From the NCBI GenBank assembly GCA_022925895.1, contig JAKSYS010000185.1, forward strand, positions 1-64,000: a stretch of DNA of 64,000 nucleotides. The letters run 5' to 3'. Below the pieces are notes generated by a model. It searched no databases. It was given only the letters and a program-made list of their open reading frames with translations, and was not told where the DNA came from. Every line of letters begins with the position of its first letter. Position 1 is the first letter of the stretch. A program made the translations under genes and the position numbers. This stretch comes from Fragilaria crotonensis (taxonomy: Eukaryota; Bacillariophyta; Fragilariophyceae; Fragilariales; Fragilariaceae). Shown here in pieces: positions 32,401-41,044 of the stretch.

Positions 32401-33780
32401 CCAGTCACCAAGCGCGACAAGGATATTGACGTTTCCATGACCACTGTTAAGTACTTGTACTCGATGGCGCTCTTGATCTTCTCCGTGATTGTTGTCATGG
32501 CCGCCATGTTTACCAGCCAAACCAAGGTTTCCATTGATGCCCACCCGGTTGTGGCTTTCTTGCTGTTCTGGTTCCTCATTGTCTGGCTCGCCATGATGGA
32601 GGGTGGACAAGGTTGCCTCGTTGGTCTCCAACCTGTTGACAAGGACTTGTACAAGGACTCACATAAGGTCACATACAAGAACACGATGCTTGCCCACAAG
32701 GGAGACAACATGGAGCGCTTCATCGTTGGACGTCAATTCCTTGTTGTCCTTGTGATCACTGTTATCAACTTGTGCGGTGCCTCCATCAAGGGTGCACAGG
32801 TGCTCGGACTCAGCAGTGGAGTCACTGAGGTCTTCCTCGGAGCTGGTGTTGCCATGATCTTGACTACAATTATGCTCGGTCAGCTCACTGCGCAGGTTAA
32901 TGCGGCGAATTGCATGCTCGACTTCATCAACACCTACTTCATGCTCTTCACGTCGTACGTCTCATTGGGTATTGAGTTCTCCGGACTTCTTCATTCGGTG
33001 TACCTTGTCCAGATCTTCTTCTCCAAAATCACCGGAAAGCCCATTGACTCGAACGAACCACCTCGCTCGGGTGCCCAGAAACTCTTCTTCTGGGCTCGTG
33101 TCTTGATGTCCCTTGCCATCCTTGCCTTTTCCTTGGCAGTAACCCTCGTTGCGCTGTTTGATGGCAAGACCACTATGTACGAGGGTGTGCCACCATACGC
33201 TTCCGTCATCATCTTCTTCATTCTGATGGGTGTTGTTGGTATGATGGAGGGTATGCAAATTGCACTGTTTGCGGTTGTCAACCTTCCTGAGGACGAGTTG
33301 AAGAGCTACCCTGTGGCCTTCAAGGTGTGCCAACTCACTTTTGCTGGAAGCAACTTGCAATCCTTCCTTGTTGGACGTCAAATCTTCGTCGCCACGTGCA
33401 TGTTCGTTGTTGCCCGTATCGCGTCTCCGAGCTATGGAGAAGGTGATGCCAATATCTTCGGCGTTTCTGATGGTTTCCAAGCCTTCTTGAACACAGGATT
33501 GACGGGAGCCGTGATCACTACCATTATTGGGTCATTGGCATGGCGCATTGTTGCGTCATCGTTCCCAGTTGCCTTCCTCTCCAATCCTCTGATCTACTTC
33601 ATCATTCGCGTTTGCCTTGTACTTGACAGCATCGGTCTTTGCTCTGGTGCCTGGTTTATGGCGCTTATCCACAAGCAACTTGCCGGGTACCAAGTCGATG
33701 AAGTGTACATTGGTACTCCAGAGGAGCGTGCAGCCGCTGCGAAGGTGGTTGACGAGGAAGAGCCGCTACAAGAAGAATAG
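29494..33780 (+). CDS. SIT: Silicon transporter with three tandem SIT domains (1,428 residues)
   Basis: SITs import silicic acid across the plasma membrane for frustule formation. After an acidic, Glu-rich N-terminus (~85 residues) come three complete SIT units of about 448 residues, each with roughly ten membrane segments. In unit 1 the signature motifs are MEGGQ (EGxQ at 142-145), GRQ (185), CMLD (246), MEGMQ (358-361) and GRQ (400). They recur in unit 2 (+448) and unit 3 (+894). Units end in GYQPDEVYLEGAERH or similar. The ORF is continuous and has no introns. Units 1 and 2 are almost identical in DNA over long stretches, unit 3 less so, suggesting recent duplication or gene conversion. 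Multi-unit SITs have been reported in the freshwater pennate Synedra; this matches that architecture. The C-terminus is acidic (EEPLQEE). Confidence 0.95.
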   Translation: MASEDIELSVGEGKESPVVVNPFSYKTTEDEPAENVADETGKLFPVADEHGKPAHYPGEDDGAKKEMVDEAEKDPAAPRSVLGAALESFKYLYSSALLVLSVLVVLAAMFTNQTTATADFGLHPAIAFFIFWFLIVWLAMMEGGQGALIGLQPIDKALYAESHPRSLINTKLAHKGDNMERFIVGRQYLVVLVITVINLMGSAIKGASVLGFPGWADEIFLANGFAMILTTIMVGQLTAQVNAANCMLDFINNYFMLFTSYVSLGIEFSGLLHCVYLVQMIFSKITGKPIESNEPPRNAAQKLFFWGRVVMSLAILGFSLSVTLVALFDGNTGMWAGVPPYVSVILLFVLMAVVGMMEGMQIALFALVNLPEEELKNYPIAHANCQLTFTGQNLQAFLIGRQIFVATCMFVVARIATPTYTKDDANIFGVSDGFQAFLNSGLTGAVITTIIGSLAWRIIASSFPVAFLSNPLIYIIIRVCLVLENSGICAGAWVLGRFNKLIAGYQPDEVYLEGAERHTAEPVTRRDGDIDRLLTVIKFIYSSVLLVFCLIVVFAAMFTNQTVATADLGLHPAVAFFIFWFLIVWLAMMEGGQGALIGLQPIDKEKYAESHPRALMNTKLAHKGDNMERFIVGRQYLVVLVITVINLMGSAIKGASVLGMPKWADEVFLATGVAMILTTIMVGQLTAQVNAANCMLDFINNYFMLFTSYVSLGIEFSGLLHCVYLVQMIFSKITGKPIESNEPPRNAAQNLFFWTRVIMSIAILGFCLAVTLVALFDGKTGMWAGVPPYVSVIILFILMAVVGMMEGMQIALFALINLPEEELRSSPIAYANCQLTFTGQNLQAFLIGRQIFVATCMFVVARIATPVYTADDANIFGVSDGFQAFLNSGLTGAVITTIIGSLAWRIIASSFPLAFLSNPLIYIIIRICLILESCGICSGAWVLGRFNKLIVGYQPDEVYLEGAERHTSAPVTKRDKDIDVSMTTVKYLYSMALLIFSVIVVMAAMFTSQTKVSIDAHPVVAFLLFWFLIVWLAMMEGGQGCLVGLQPVDKDLYKDSHKVTYKNTMLAHKGDNMERFIVGRQFLVVLVITVINLCGASIKGAQVLGLSSGVTEVFLGAGVAMILTTIMLGQLTAQVNAANCMLDFINTYFMLFTSYVSLGIEFSGLLHSVYLVQIFFSKITGKPIDSNEPPRSGAQKLFFWARVLMSLAILAFSLAVTLVALFDGKTTMYEGVPPYASVIIFFILMGVVGMMEGMQIALFAVVNLPEDELKSYPVAFKVCQLTFAGSNLQSFLVGRQIFVATCMFVVARIASPSYGEGDANIFGVSDGFQAFLNTGLTGAVITTIIGSLAWRIVASSFPVAFLSNPLIYFIIRVCLVLDSIGLCSGAWFMALIHKQLAGYQVDEVYIGTPEERAAAAKVVDEEEPLQEE

Positions 33781-34237
33781 ATATGATACATTTGCTTTGA
33801 GAGTGCGATGAATCTGCATAAATTGTATGTTGGACCCCGTCGTGGTTAACGATGAGGAGGTCCCTATGGATATAAGACTATTAAGTTTGTGATGATATTC
33901 AATTTTCTGTGCACTAAATGAAGCGGATGTTGTGAGAATATTATTTACTCGAGTACGAGAAGACTGACCGTGTCGTTGTTGAGCTTTACAAAGCCTTGAT
34001 ACGAAGAGCAATGCTGTTAGAACCCAACTTTGGTCTCCCTTAAATAGGTTCGTTGAAATAAGATTGCTCGCGTCGGATGTGGTAGCTGGCTCTTTCCCTT
34101 TCCCTATTTCTATGCGCATCATTCCTTTTTTGAGCTATCCGCTATCACCTTTATAATGGGACTTGTTCGATGGCAGCCGTTCGATGGCACGTCGGTGTGC
34201 ACTGCTGAGTACTCCGGGGGAATCGTGCAAGCCAAGT
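33781..34237. other. Intergenic between convergent genes
   Basis: Holds the 3' ends of the silicon transporter (plus) and the glycosyltransferase (minus). No repeat or RNA gene recognised. Confidence 0.4.
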
Positions 34238-35572
34238 TTAGTTTTTGATCTGTATACCTTTGGATTTATAGGCAGATCCGTACTTCTGTTCATCGCGGCG
34301 CACCATCTCCTGCACGAGTTTGTGGCGCTCCTCCGAGTATGTCTTGTTAAGAAAAAAGATCTGTTTAGGGCCTTTGACCTTTCTACCTTCTCGGTAGTAT
34401 TCGCCAGAATTGCCTTCATTTCCCATTCCTTTGATGCAACGGACGAGTATGTCCAGATCCCCAGTAACACGAGAAAGAGGCTTCCCTTTTGTCATCAAGG
34501 TACCGTGCGCATATGTTACGTACTTATTTCGAAGCACTCTTAAATCGTCAAACCAATTATGTAGATGATAGGCGATACCATTTACCGCATCGGTCTTGTC
34601 ACCATCAATTCGTTTGAGACTGAAGGGAATGCCCCAATCGCCTTGAACGCGGCGAATATCAGGGGCGGTGAAGAGTGGATATCGGTTAGACTTCTTCACT
34701 ACTTCTGGGTATTGGTCAATCTCGTCTCTTCCGTACGTCTCGTGACGCTCTCCATACATTCGTTGGTGAGTTCGTAAGGGAACGACACGTTCGGTTGGAT
34801 CCCCGATGCCATCAACACATTCACCACTAATAACGTCGGGGTGGAACCACGGAGTTTTCTTTATACAATATGGAGAGCTCTCATAGGCAACGGTTGAAGG
34901 GGCGATTTTGGGGCGATGACAGCTTGGATCAGGGCGCAAGGCTGGGAAATCACAGGTCTGAACGGCTCGAAGGAAGTCACGAGAGAAGAATTCGTCAGCA
35001 TCAGACATGATACCGACATCTTCCGGCAGCATTCCCGCGTCCTTCCAGCGCTTGACGATAGGATTGCGCTGTTCAGATTCGCGATCCATCCACTTGAGAT
35101 CTTGCCGATCTTCAAGCCAATAATCAATGTACACTTGTGTCTTGGGTCCAAACAGCGCAGAATGTGTCAAGAGATCTCCCTTCCTTGATTCCTTGTACCG
35201 AAGCGGTCGCGGGGAGGCCACGTGCGTTGTGTTGGACTCTACAAAGACAGCAACATGATAAATATCATACACCTCCATAGCATGAATCAGATGAACTTGC
35301 CAATTTTCATCAGCTACCATTGTTCCAAAGAAAATGCGACGCGGCGGACCACTATAGGGCTTGAGACCATAGCGATCGCATCGGATGTCTATGCTTTCCC
35401 TGTCGATACGGGCATGCTCATCTTTGTACAAACTACTGACTTTGAACTTGGGAAGCGAAGCTGCAGTGTCGCGCCTTCTGACGATGTCGCTGCCAGCTGG
35501 ATTGATCGAGGTAGCATCGCATCGTAATGACGATTTCTGAACTGCCATGAGTGCATCCCGTGACATGGCCAT
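34238..35572 (-). CDS. Glycosyltransferase family 17-like protein (beta-1,4-GlcNAc transferase III type)
   Basis: About 444 residues from ATG 35572. The family-like core is RRIFFGTMVADENWQVHLIHAMEVYDIYH, VAVFVESNTTH, QRNPIVKRW and GIMSDADEFFSRDFLRA, with a D-x-D-E acidic cluster expected to bind metal and nucleotide sugar. GT17 enzymes add bisecting GlcNAc to N-glycans in the Golgi; the acceptor in diatoms is not established. In frame upstream of the ATG is a hydrophobic stretch (ATVLVIVTIVGLASMA) without a start codon, just after a possible acceptor TAG at about 35,630. The true N-terminus may therefore be a signal anchor encoded partly by an unseen upstream exon. It is convergent with the silicon transporter gene. 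Confidence 0.75.
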   Translation of the reverse strand: MAMSRDALMAVQKSSLRCDATSINPAGSDIVRRRDTAASLPKFKVSSLYKDEHARIDRESIDIRCDRYGLKPYSGPPRRIFFGTMVADENWQVHLIHAMEVYDIYHVAVFVESNTTHVASPRPLRYKESRKGDLLTHSALFGPKTQVYIDYWLEDRQDLKWMDRESEQRNPIVKRWKDAGMLPEDVGIMSDADEFFSRDFLRAVQTCDFPALRPDPSCHRPKIAPSTVAYESSPYCIKKTPWFHPDVISGECVDGIGDPTERVVPLRTHQRMYGERHETYGRDEIDQYPEVVKKSNRYPLFTAPDIRRVQGDWGIPFSLKRIDGDKTDAVNGIAYHLHNWFDDLRVLRNKYVTYAHGTLMTKGKPLSRVTGDLDILVRCIKGMGNEGNSGEYYREGRKVKGPKQIFFLNKTYSEERHKLVQEMVRRDEQKYGSAYKSKGIQIKN

Positions 35573-36859
35573 GGATGCAAGGCCAACAATTGTTACAATC
35601 ACCAGGACAGTCGCAACATTCTTGAAACTACATTGTAATATCCATCAATTTGATTCTAATCGTATACACACTCTACTATAAGGTATTACGACCATGGGCC
35701 TCCACCGAAATGTTGTGTCGTATCGACAAACGCGTCCCTGGCGCACGAAATGAGCGTGGGATTTAAGGCACGGGAGCACGGGAGTTCAGGAATGTCCGAT
35801 GTCCATCTAACTAAAGAACGTTCACCGAGTGCGCCACAGCAATACACGTATGCATATGACATATGCATACACACTCCAATATACTCCAGTACCAGTCACC
35901 AGTCACTGGTACCAATACATACTACTACTAGTACGAGTACCAGGGTACAAGTACTTCATGGGGCACCATATCATACAGTTCACGGGCTATGGGCTATGCG
36001 CTACAAAACAATGACGCGTGCCTGTGTATGCAAGTACTTCATATATGGTACCTGGTACCTGGTACCTGGTACTTGTACGCATGGCTCACCGCTCACCGCT
36101 TACCGCTCCCTTTTCTTTTTTGCAAAGCCTTTGGCTGGAATTTCACCTGACACGTCATTGACATAATCGACAAATAGGAAAACTTCACAATTTTGGGCGC
36201 CCAGATCGAATTTTAGATGACAAGAATTTCAAATGTCGTAAAACATTGAGAAGGTCACAATCATAGATCCACCACTGCTTTCTGGACTAAACTTCGATGG
36301 AAAAGCACCTGTGCCTAACTCTACGAATCGCTACTTTGGTAAGAAAAGCTTGTCCTGCTTCCCGGAAGTCCAGGGACATCCGGGAATTCATTCTTGACCC
36401 TCACTTTACCGAGGTGTTAGGGCGATCAAATCGAGTCACGTGAACACTGAACCATTCATTAAGCCCATTCATTATCCTAACACATTCAAGTGACACAGCT
36501 ACATAAATCGAGTGTGTCAAACACCGTCACGAACTGCGTGCTGGCATTTCCCCATACGTATTGTGTTTCAGGAGTTTTTTAAAATCGTACGGTTCAAAAA
36601 CACACTCATTTCAAATTCAAATGCTCCCACTAGTAGGGACTGGACTATATCATTGTTCCTTCAAACTCATTTCCCTCCAAAGCTCATTGTTTGATCGCCA
36701 TCATGCCATGAGACTCATATTCTGATATGCAAACTTCCTTGCCTGAAGGAAATGCTCTTCCTGCTGCTGGAGTGACGCTCACGTTTCCAGCAGAGACTCC
36801 CGACGACAACCGTTTTTAAGACAATTACAACATGATGGAGGGCGAGAACGAAGACACGT
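35573..36859. other. Intergenic, GTAC-rich
   Basis: No gene apart from a possible first exon of the GT17 gene. At 35,870-36,075 GTAC words are densest, ending in four tandem GGTACCT units (ATGGTACCTGGTACCTGGTA and on). A second copy of the 115-bp repeat lies at 36,243-36,355. Confidence 0.5.
36243..36355 (+). repeat. ~115-bp dispersed direct repeat, copy 2
   Basis: Matches 29,161-29,277 in the same orientation with few differences. Similarity ends on the right soon after AAGCTTGTCCT, and on the left at ACATTGAG. Confidence 0.75.
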
Positions 36860-38998
36860 ATGTACACTCTTGGTGAGAAGATTCTCCACTATCTTGGTGG
36901 ACACATCTGTCAACATCATTGGACAGCTATTAAGGCTGTCATTGTCTTTAAAGCTGGAGTGACTGTTTCGAAGTTGCCCCCCGATGAGCAAGTCCGCAAA
37001 GATTTTGACTATTTACCACAACAGTATCAACTTCAGCGTACGGGTGAAAGAGATGTGGCGATACACTTCCCGCAACAATTCACGAGACCAGACGGCACCA
37101 CGGGGTCAAGCACATTCTACGACTGCAAACCCGACTGGTTCTCGGCTACCATACCGAGGATGGCCGCACCCACTGACATAACGGGCCATCAGATTTTCCA
37201 CGCATCCAGTTCAACTGTCTCGTTCCCACTACAAGCTGCGCCCTCAAAGTCCTTTCAAGAGTGGATTCAACAATTACCAGAAGCAGAACAATCGCTGATT
37301 TCGACAGTCTCTCTCGCAATGTGTGATGCCGAACATCTACTACTCCAGTATCTTCAAATAGCATGTACCATCCAGATTGGCACTGTTGGAGAAAACAAAC
37401 ATCACCGAGGAGCTTTCTCATGGATAATTTGCGCCCCTGGGCGAGAGCACCTTGTGCTAAATACTGGCACTGTGGATGGATGGCAGAAATGTCAGAACTC
37501 CCTTCGCAGCGAAATCACTGCAATTGCATCGGTGACCTTATATCTGACTGAGCTTGCCAAATTCCACTCTCTGACAATTCAGAGCAAACTCAAACTCTTT
37601 GTGAATAGCTCCAGTGCGATCCGAGAGGTCTCAAATGTCCGCGACATGATCCCCAAACGAAAGATGGCAAACAACGCTGATCTTTTGAGTATGTTGCGTG
37701 ATGCACCTTCAGTTATACGTCACTTTCATCTGTCCAAAAGGCACCGACATAATGATGCCGACACCATCGCCGTTGAGCTACGCCCTTTCTCGGCACAGTT
37801 GAATGACCTATGTACCAGCATGGCGACAAGTCACCTGGCACGATTCCCGACACGTCAGGCAGAGAATACTCCATCTCGATACATCTGTCCAAGATCCCTC
37901 CCGGTAGCGGTCTTCTTTCGGTCTCACCATGTATCATCGAACTACATTCCGATTATACGTGACGAAATCACCTCGCGTAGACACCGTGCTTTCCTCCAAA
38001 AAAAATACAAATGGAATGATGACATTACAGCAACAGTTGCGTGGGAGGCGTTCTCCCTATGTGGACATCGCGTCCGAAATGACAAAGCTCCTACTCGGTC
38101 CAAGTTGGTTCATAACTGGCTCAATGTAGGTGCCCAACGGGCCAAACACGGGACCGTTGAGTCCGTCACTCTCAGGGCATGTCCATACTGCGCTCTCCCT
38201 GAAGATTTCGTTCACCTTCTAAGTTGCCGCTCTCCCAAAGCAATGACGTCACGGTATGATGCAGTCATAGTTCTCAAGAAGGCTTTGGGAGAAAGTGCCG
38301 GCAATATCTCCATCTTCCGTGCAATCACCCAATGGACCCTGCACCCAACAGTCACCCCAACGCTTCCATCCGGCGTACCTAGTCTTCAGACATCAATCAA
38401 TCGTGCTGTCCAATCCCAAACCGATATCGGCTGGCTGAATCTGTTTCGAGGTATCATAAGTGCGGAGTGGGGAAATGTTACTACTGAAGATTCCTCATCC
38501 CCTATGTCACGCGGAGTACACTCGACTGCGGCTGTCCACCACCTTGCGGGGACTATACGAGCCCTCCAAGATTACTCGATTGCCATCTGGAAAAGTCGAA
38601 ATGAAGTCCTTCACCAGAATGCCGAACTCAGTAACGATATTCTCCGTGCGCAACTCCACCATGAGATTACCACCATGTACTCTCTTCAAAATACCTTCTC
38701 TCCCATCCTTCAGAGCTACTTCGCAAAGCCACTTGAAGACCAACTCCTATGCCAGATGCGACAAAAGCAGCGATGGCTTCGTCTTGTGCGACTCGCAACG
38801 TCGCATGCAACATCGAAAGGTTCGCGACAGCAAGTGATGTCAAGCTACTTTCCGCACGCGACGAACATTCCCGAGAATGTACAACTGGCTACTGTACCAA
38901 TGGAAACTATGCCACGCATCCAATCGGCTTCTCATCAAGTACCGATACTCCAGTATTTCCCACCAATAGTGAGGGCGACTACTCCCACAACAGACTAA
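36860..38998 (+). CDS. Retroelement-type ORF with RNase H-like and zinc-finger-like regions, no reverse transcriptase
   Basis: Intact 712-residue frame. Around residues 150-240 it resembles RNase H-like domains of diatom non-LTR-type elements: GAFSWIICAPG, then a block with SLRSEITAIASVTLYL, where the Glu follows the pattern of the second RNase H acidic residue. Later comes CPYCALPEDFVHLLSC, a C-x2-C...H-x4-C pattern like the zinc motif at the end of many LINE ORF2 proteins. No reverse transcriptase or endonuclease motif was found, so this may be the 3' part of a 5'-truncated retroelement, or a domesticated derivative. It is intact over 2.1 kb while neighbouring elements are broken, which hints at youth or use. 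ATG 36860 follows an in-frame stop near 36,835. Confidence 0.55.
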   Translation: MYTLGEKILHYLGGHICQHHWTAIKAVIVFKAGVTVSKLPPDEQVRKDFDYLPQQYQLQRTGERDVAIHFPQQFTRPDGTTGSSTFYDCKPDWFSATIPRMAAPTDITGHQIFHASSSTVSFPLQAAPSKSFQEWIQQLPEAEQSLISTVSLAMCDAEHLLLQYLQIACTIQIGTVGENKHHRGAFSWIICAPGREHLVLNTGTVDGWQKCQNSLRSEITAIASVTLYLTELAKFHSLTIQSKLKLFVNSSSAIREVSNVRDMIPKRKMANNADLLSMLRDAPSVIRHFHLSKRHRHNDADTIAVELRPFSAQLNDLCTSMATSHLARFPTRQAENTPSRYICPRSLPVAVFFRSHHVSSNYIPIIRDEITSRRHRAFLQKKYKWNDDITATVAWEAFSLCGHRVRNDKAPTRSKLVHNWLNVGAQRAKHGTVESVTLRACPYCALPEDFVHLLSCRSPKAMTSRYDAVIVLKKALGESAGNISIFRAITQWTLHPTVTPTLPSGVPSLQTSINRAVQSQTDIGWLNLFRGIISAEWGNVTTEDSSSPMSRGVHSTAAVHHLAGTIRALQDYSIAIWKSRNEVLHQNAELSNDILRAQLHHEITTMYSLQNTFSPILQSYFAKPLEDQLLCQMRQKQRWLRLVRLATSHATSKGSRQQVMSSYFPHATNIPENVQLATVPMETMPRIQSASHQVPILQYFPPIVRATTPTTD

Positions 38999-40547
38999 CT
39001 TGTACTCCGTACGAGTCATCCGTCAATCATCCCAGACACTACAACATCCGCCCGCCGTTGAGGCCAGCAACATGAAATGCAGTTGCCTAGAAGTAGACAA
39101 CTGATAAACATGTAAGAAGAGTTTAGTATTAATATCAATGATTTGAATCCTATTGTATTCAGCAATGACTTGACGACCTTCTCACCGGCTTATTTTGGGT
39201 GAAGGGCAAAGAAATGCAAGGAGATCATCTCTATCAATATTACCTTGACTCTCGGGGCAAAATGAGAAGCCAAATCATCCAACACTTGCCAGCAAACTTT
39301 GTCAGCATGAGAAGTGGAAAAGGTTTCCATAAGGACTCAGCATTTATCAACTCAGCTCTACTAGATGAATGTTGCAAAAATATTGTTGTATTTCCTGGTG
39401 TCCTGACTCCACCAGCAACAAATGTACACACAACTGGCATGCAGACAGGACTCCGAGTCTTTGCTGCTGTGATACAGACATGTCATGCATTCATTTTTTC
39501 TTGCTGGTTCTTTTAAAATTCATACGCTGTTCTTGTGCAGAATACATCAATCATATTTCTGAGAAGAACATCTTCACCTTGCCCCTGCTCACGGAGGATA
39601 CTAGTCATTCCAGGTGCTGTTCTGTGTTCTTGTGTCATTGTTGATTTTGATGCAGCTTTGACATCGGACAACAAGACTTTTCTTGGCATGGTGAACAATT
39701 AACTACCACATCTAAGATAAACTGCTGTATTTGATCATTTTGGATCACTGTTGACAAGGAATGAGTGTCTCTGTTTGACTGATTAGACTCAAAGCATGTT
39801 CCTTGGACTTATTGCTATTACTGTTTGGCTGGGCAGAGTCAAGACTCCCCTGAATAATGTGCTCTTACTGATTTCTTTGGCTTGATGTCCTGAAGTAAAT
39901 GTACACAAAGAAGGAGACACCATGCCAAGAAATTCGGCAGGTAGCTGTCTCTCAAGGAATCAGTACATGAGCAACTTTTCTGTGACTTGTCACTGTAGTC
40001 TTCTACTGTCACCATGATGAAAGTAGTAAGCACATTATGGTGCTCATAAGATAGAATGCAATCTGCAGCTTTTATGTAGATGATTAGCCACTTAATCTTG
40101 AGCTTTGCAATGAAGAATGATGTGCACCTGGCGTGTTAAAACAATGCTATCAACAAATCACTGGAATATTGTTAAGCTTCTAATTACCTTCTGTAGGTCA
40201 AATTAACATTTTTATCACATAAAGGCATCACCATCAACTACTAACAACTCACACCTCTAAGGAATTGCTCTCGTACGCTGATGACCTAATACTCTGATAG
40301 ACGTGAACCATGCATACAACTGTACCAGGTACCCTACTCCGGTGCTCCGGAGTATGTACTCGTTGTACTCCTAGCTCAGTTTCTGTTGTATGTTCATATG
40401 TACTAGTGGGTACTAGTACCTCACATTTGATCGGAGTGTGTACTGCTACAGGAATCTGGACGTACAGTACCCCAAACTGGTCGTACTCCGTACCAATACT
40501 TTTTTCCCCTACAGTATGCAGTACCATGGTACCAAAGTAAGTAACTT
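38999..40547. other. Anonymous AT-rich sequence, then GTAC-rich flank of the LTR element
   Basis: 39.0-40.25 kb is AT-rich with no frame I trust. 40.31-40.52 kb is dense in GTAC words (GTACCAGGTACC, ATGGTACCAAAG). An open frame on the minus strand (40,686-40,249) is merely the LTR-encoded start reading out into this flank. Confidence 0.4.
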
Positions 40548-41044
40548 TGACAGTATTCGTGTAGACGGTACGCGAGTACTGGCCGACAGTACGCTGAAGG
40601 ACGGTAGGTCCGGGCGTACGCATGACGGACTTGGAGCACAGGCCACTGGCGGACATGGCTTTGGGCGACGTAGTAGGGTTGACCATGGTGAATGTAAGTA
40701 GTACAAATGTGTAGATATGTAGTGGAACAATAGGAGGGAAGTAAAGGCCTTTACTTTGTGTGTTAATGGAAGTTGTAGATGTAGAATAATGAGAATAGAA
40801 GTGGGGGAACCAAATGATGAAAAAGTGAGGTGCAGATGAGACTCGAGGCTAATGTAGATGGCATCCGATTTAGTACCAGGGTCGTGTAGACCGGTACGTA
40901 GAAATGAGATGGCATCTACATTAGTCCGGATGGCATCTCAAATTCAAATGGTTACGCGGGACAAGAGGTCTGATTCTCAGGAGCTAGTGTTGTGACGGAA
41001 AGTGGTCAGACGACTCATGACGGTGCAACAGTAGATCTCTATCA
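40548..41044 (-). repeat. 3' LTR of the Copia element
   Basis: 497 bp, the counterpart of 51,589-52,089. Differences include one fewer C near 40,845, shorter GGG and GTGTAG stretches near 40,879, and a T/G change near 40,924. It also contains the ATG (40,686) and first 46 codons equivalent to those that open the element's first reading frame; here they run into host DNA. Confidence 0.92.

Noticed and set aside
30115-33480. Long minus-strand open frames opposite the silicon transporter
   Set aside because: They mirror the biased codon use of the three SIT repeats, recur with the repeat period and have no protein-like motifs.
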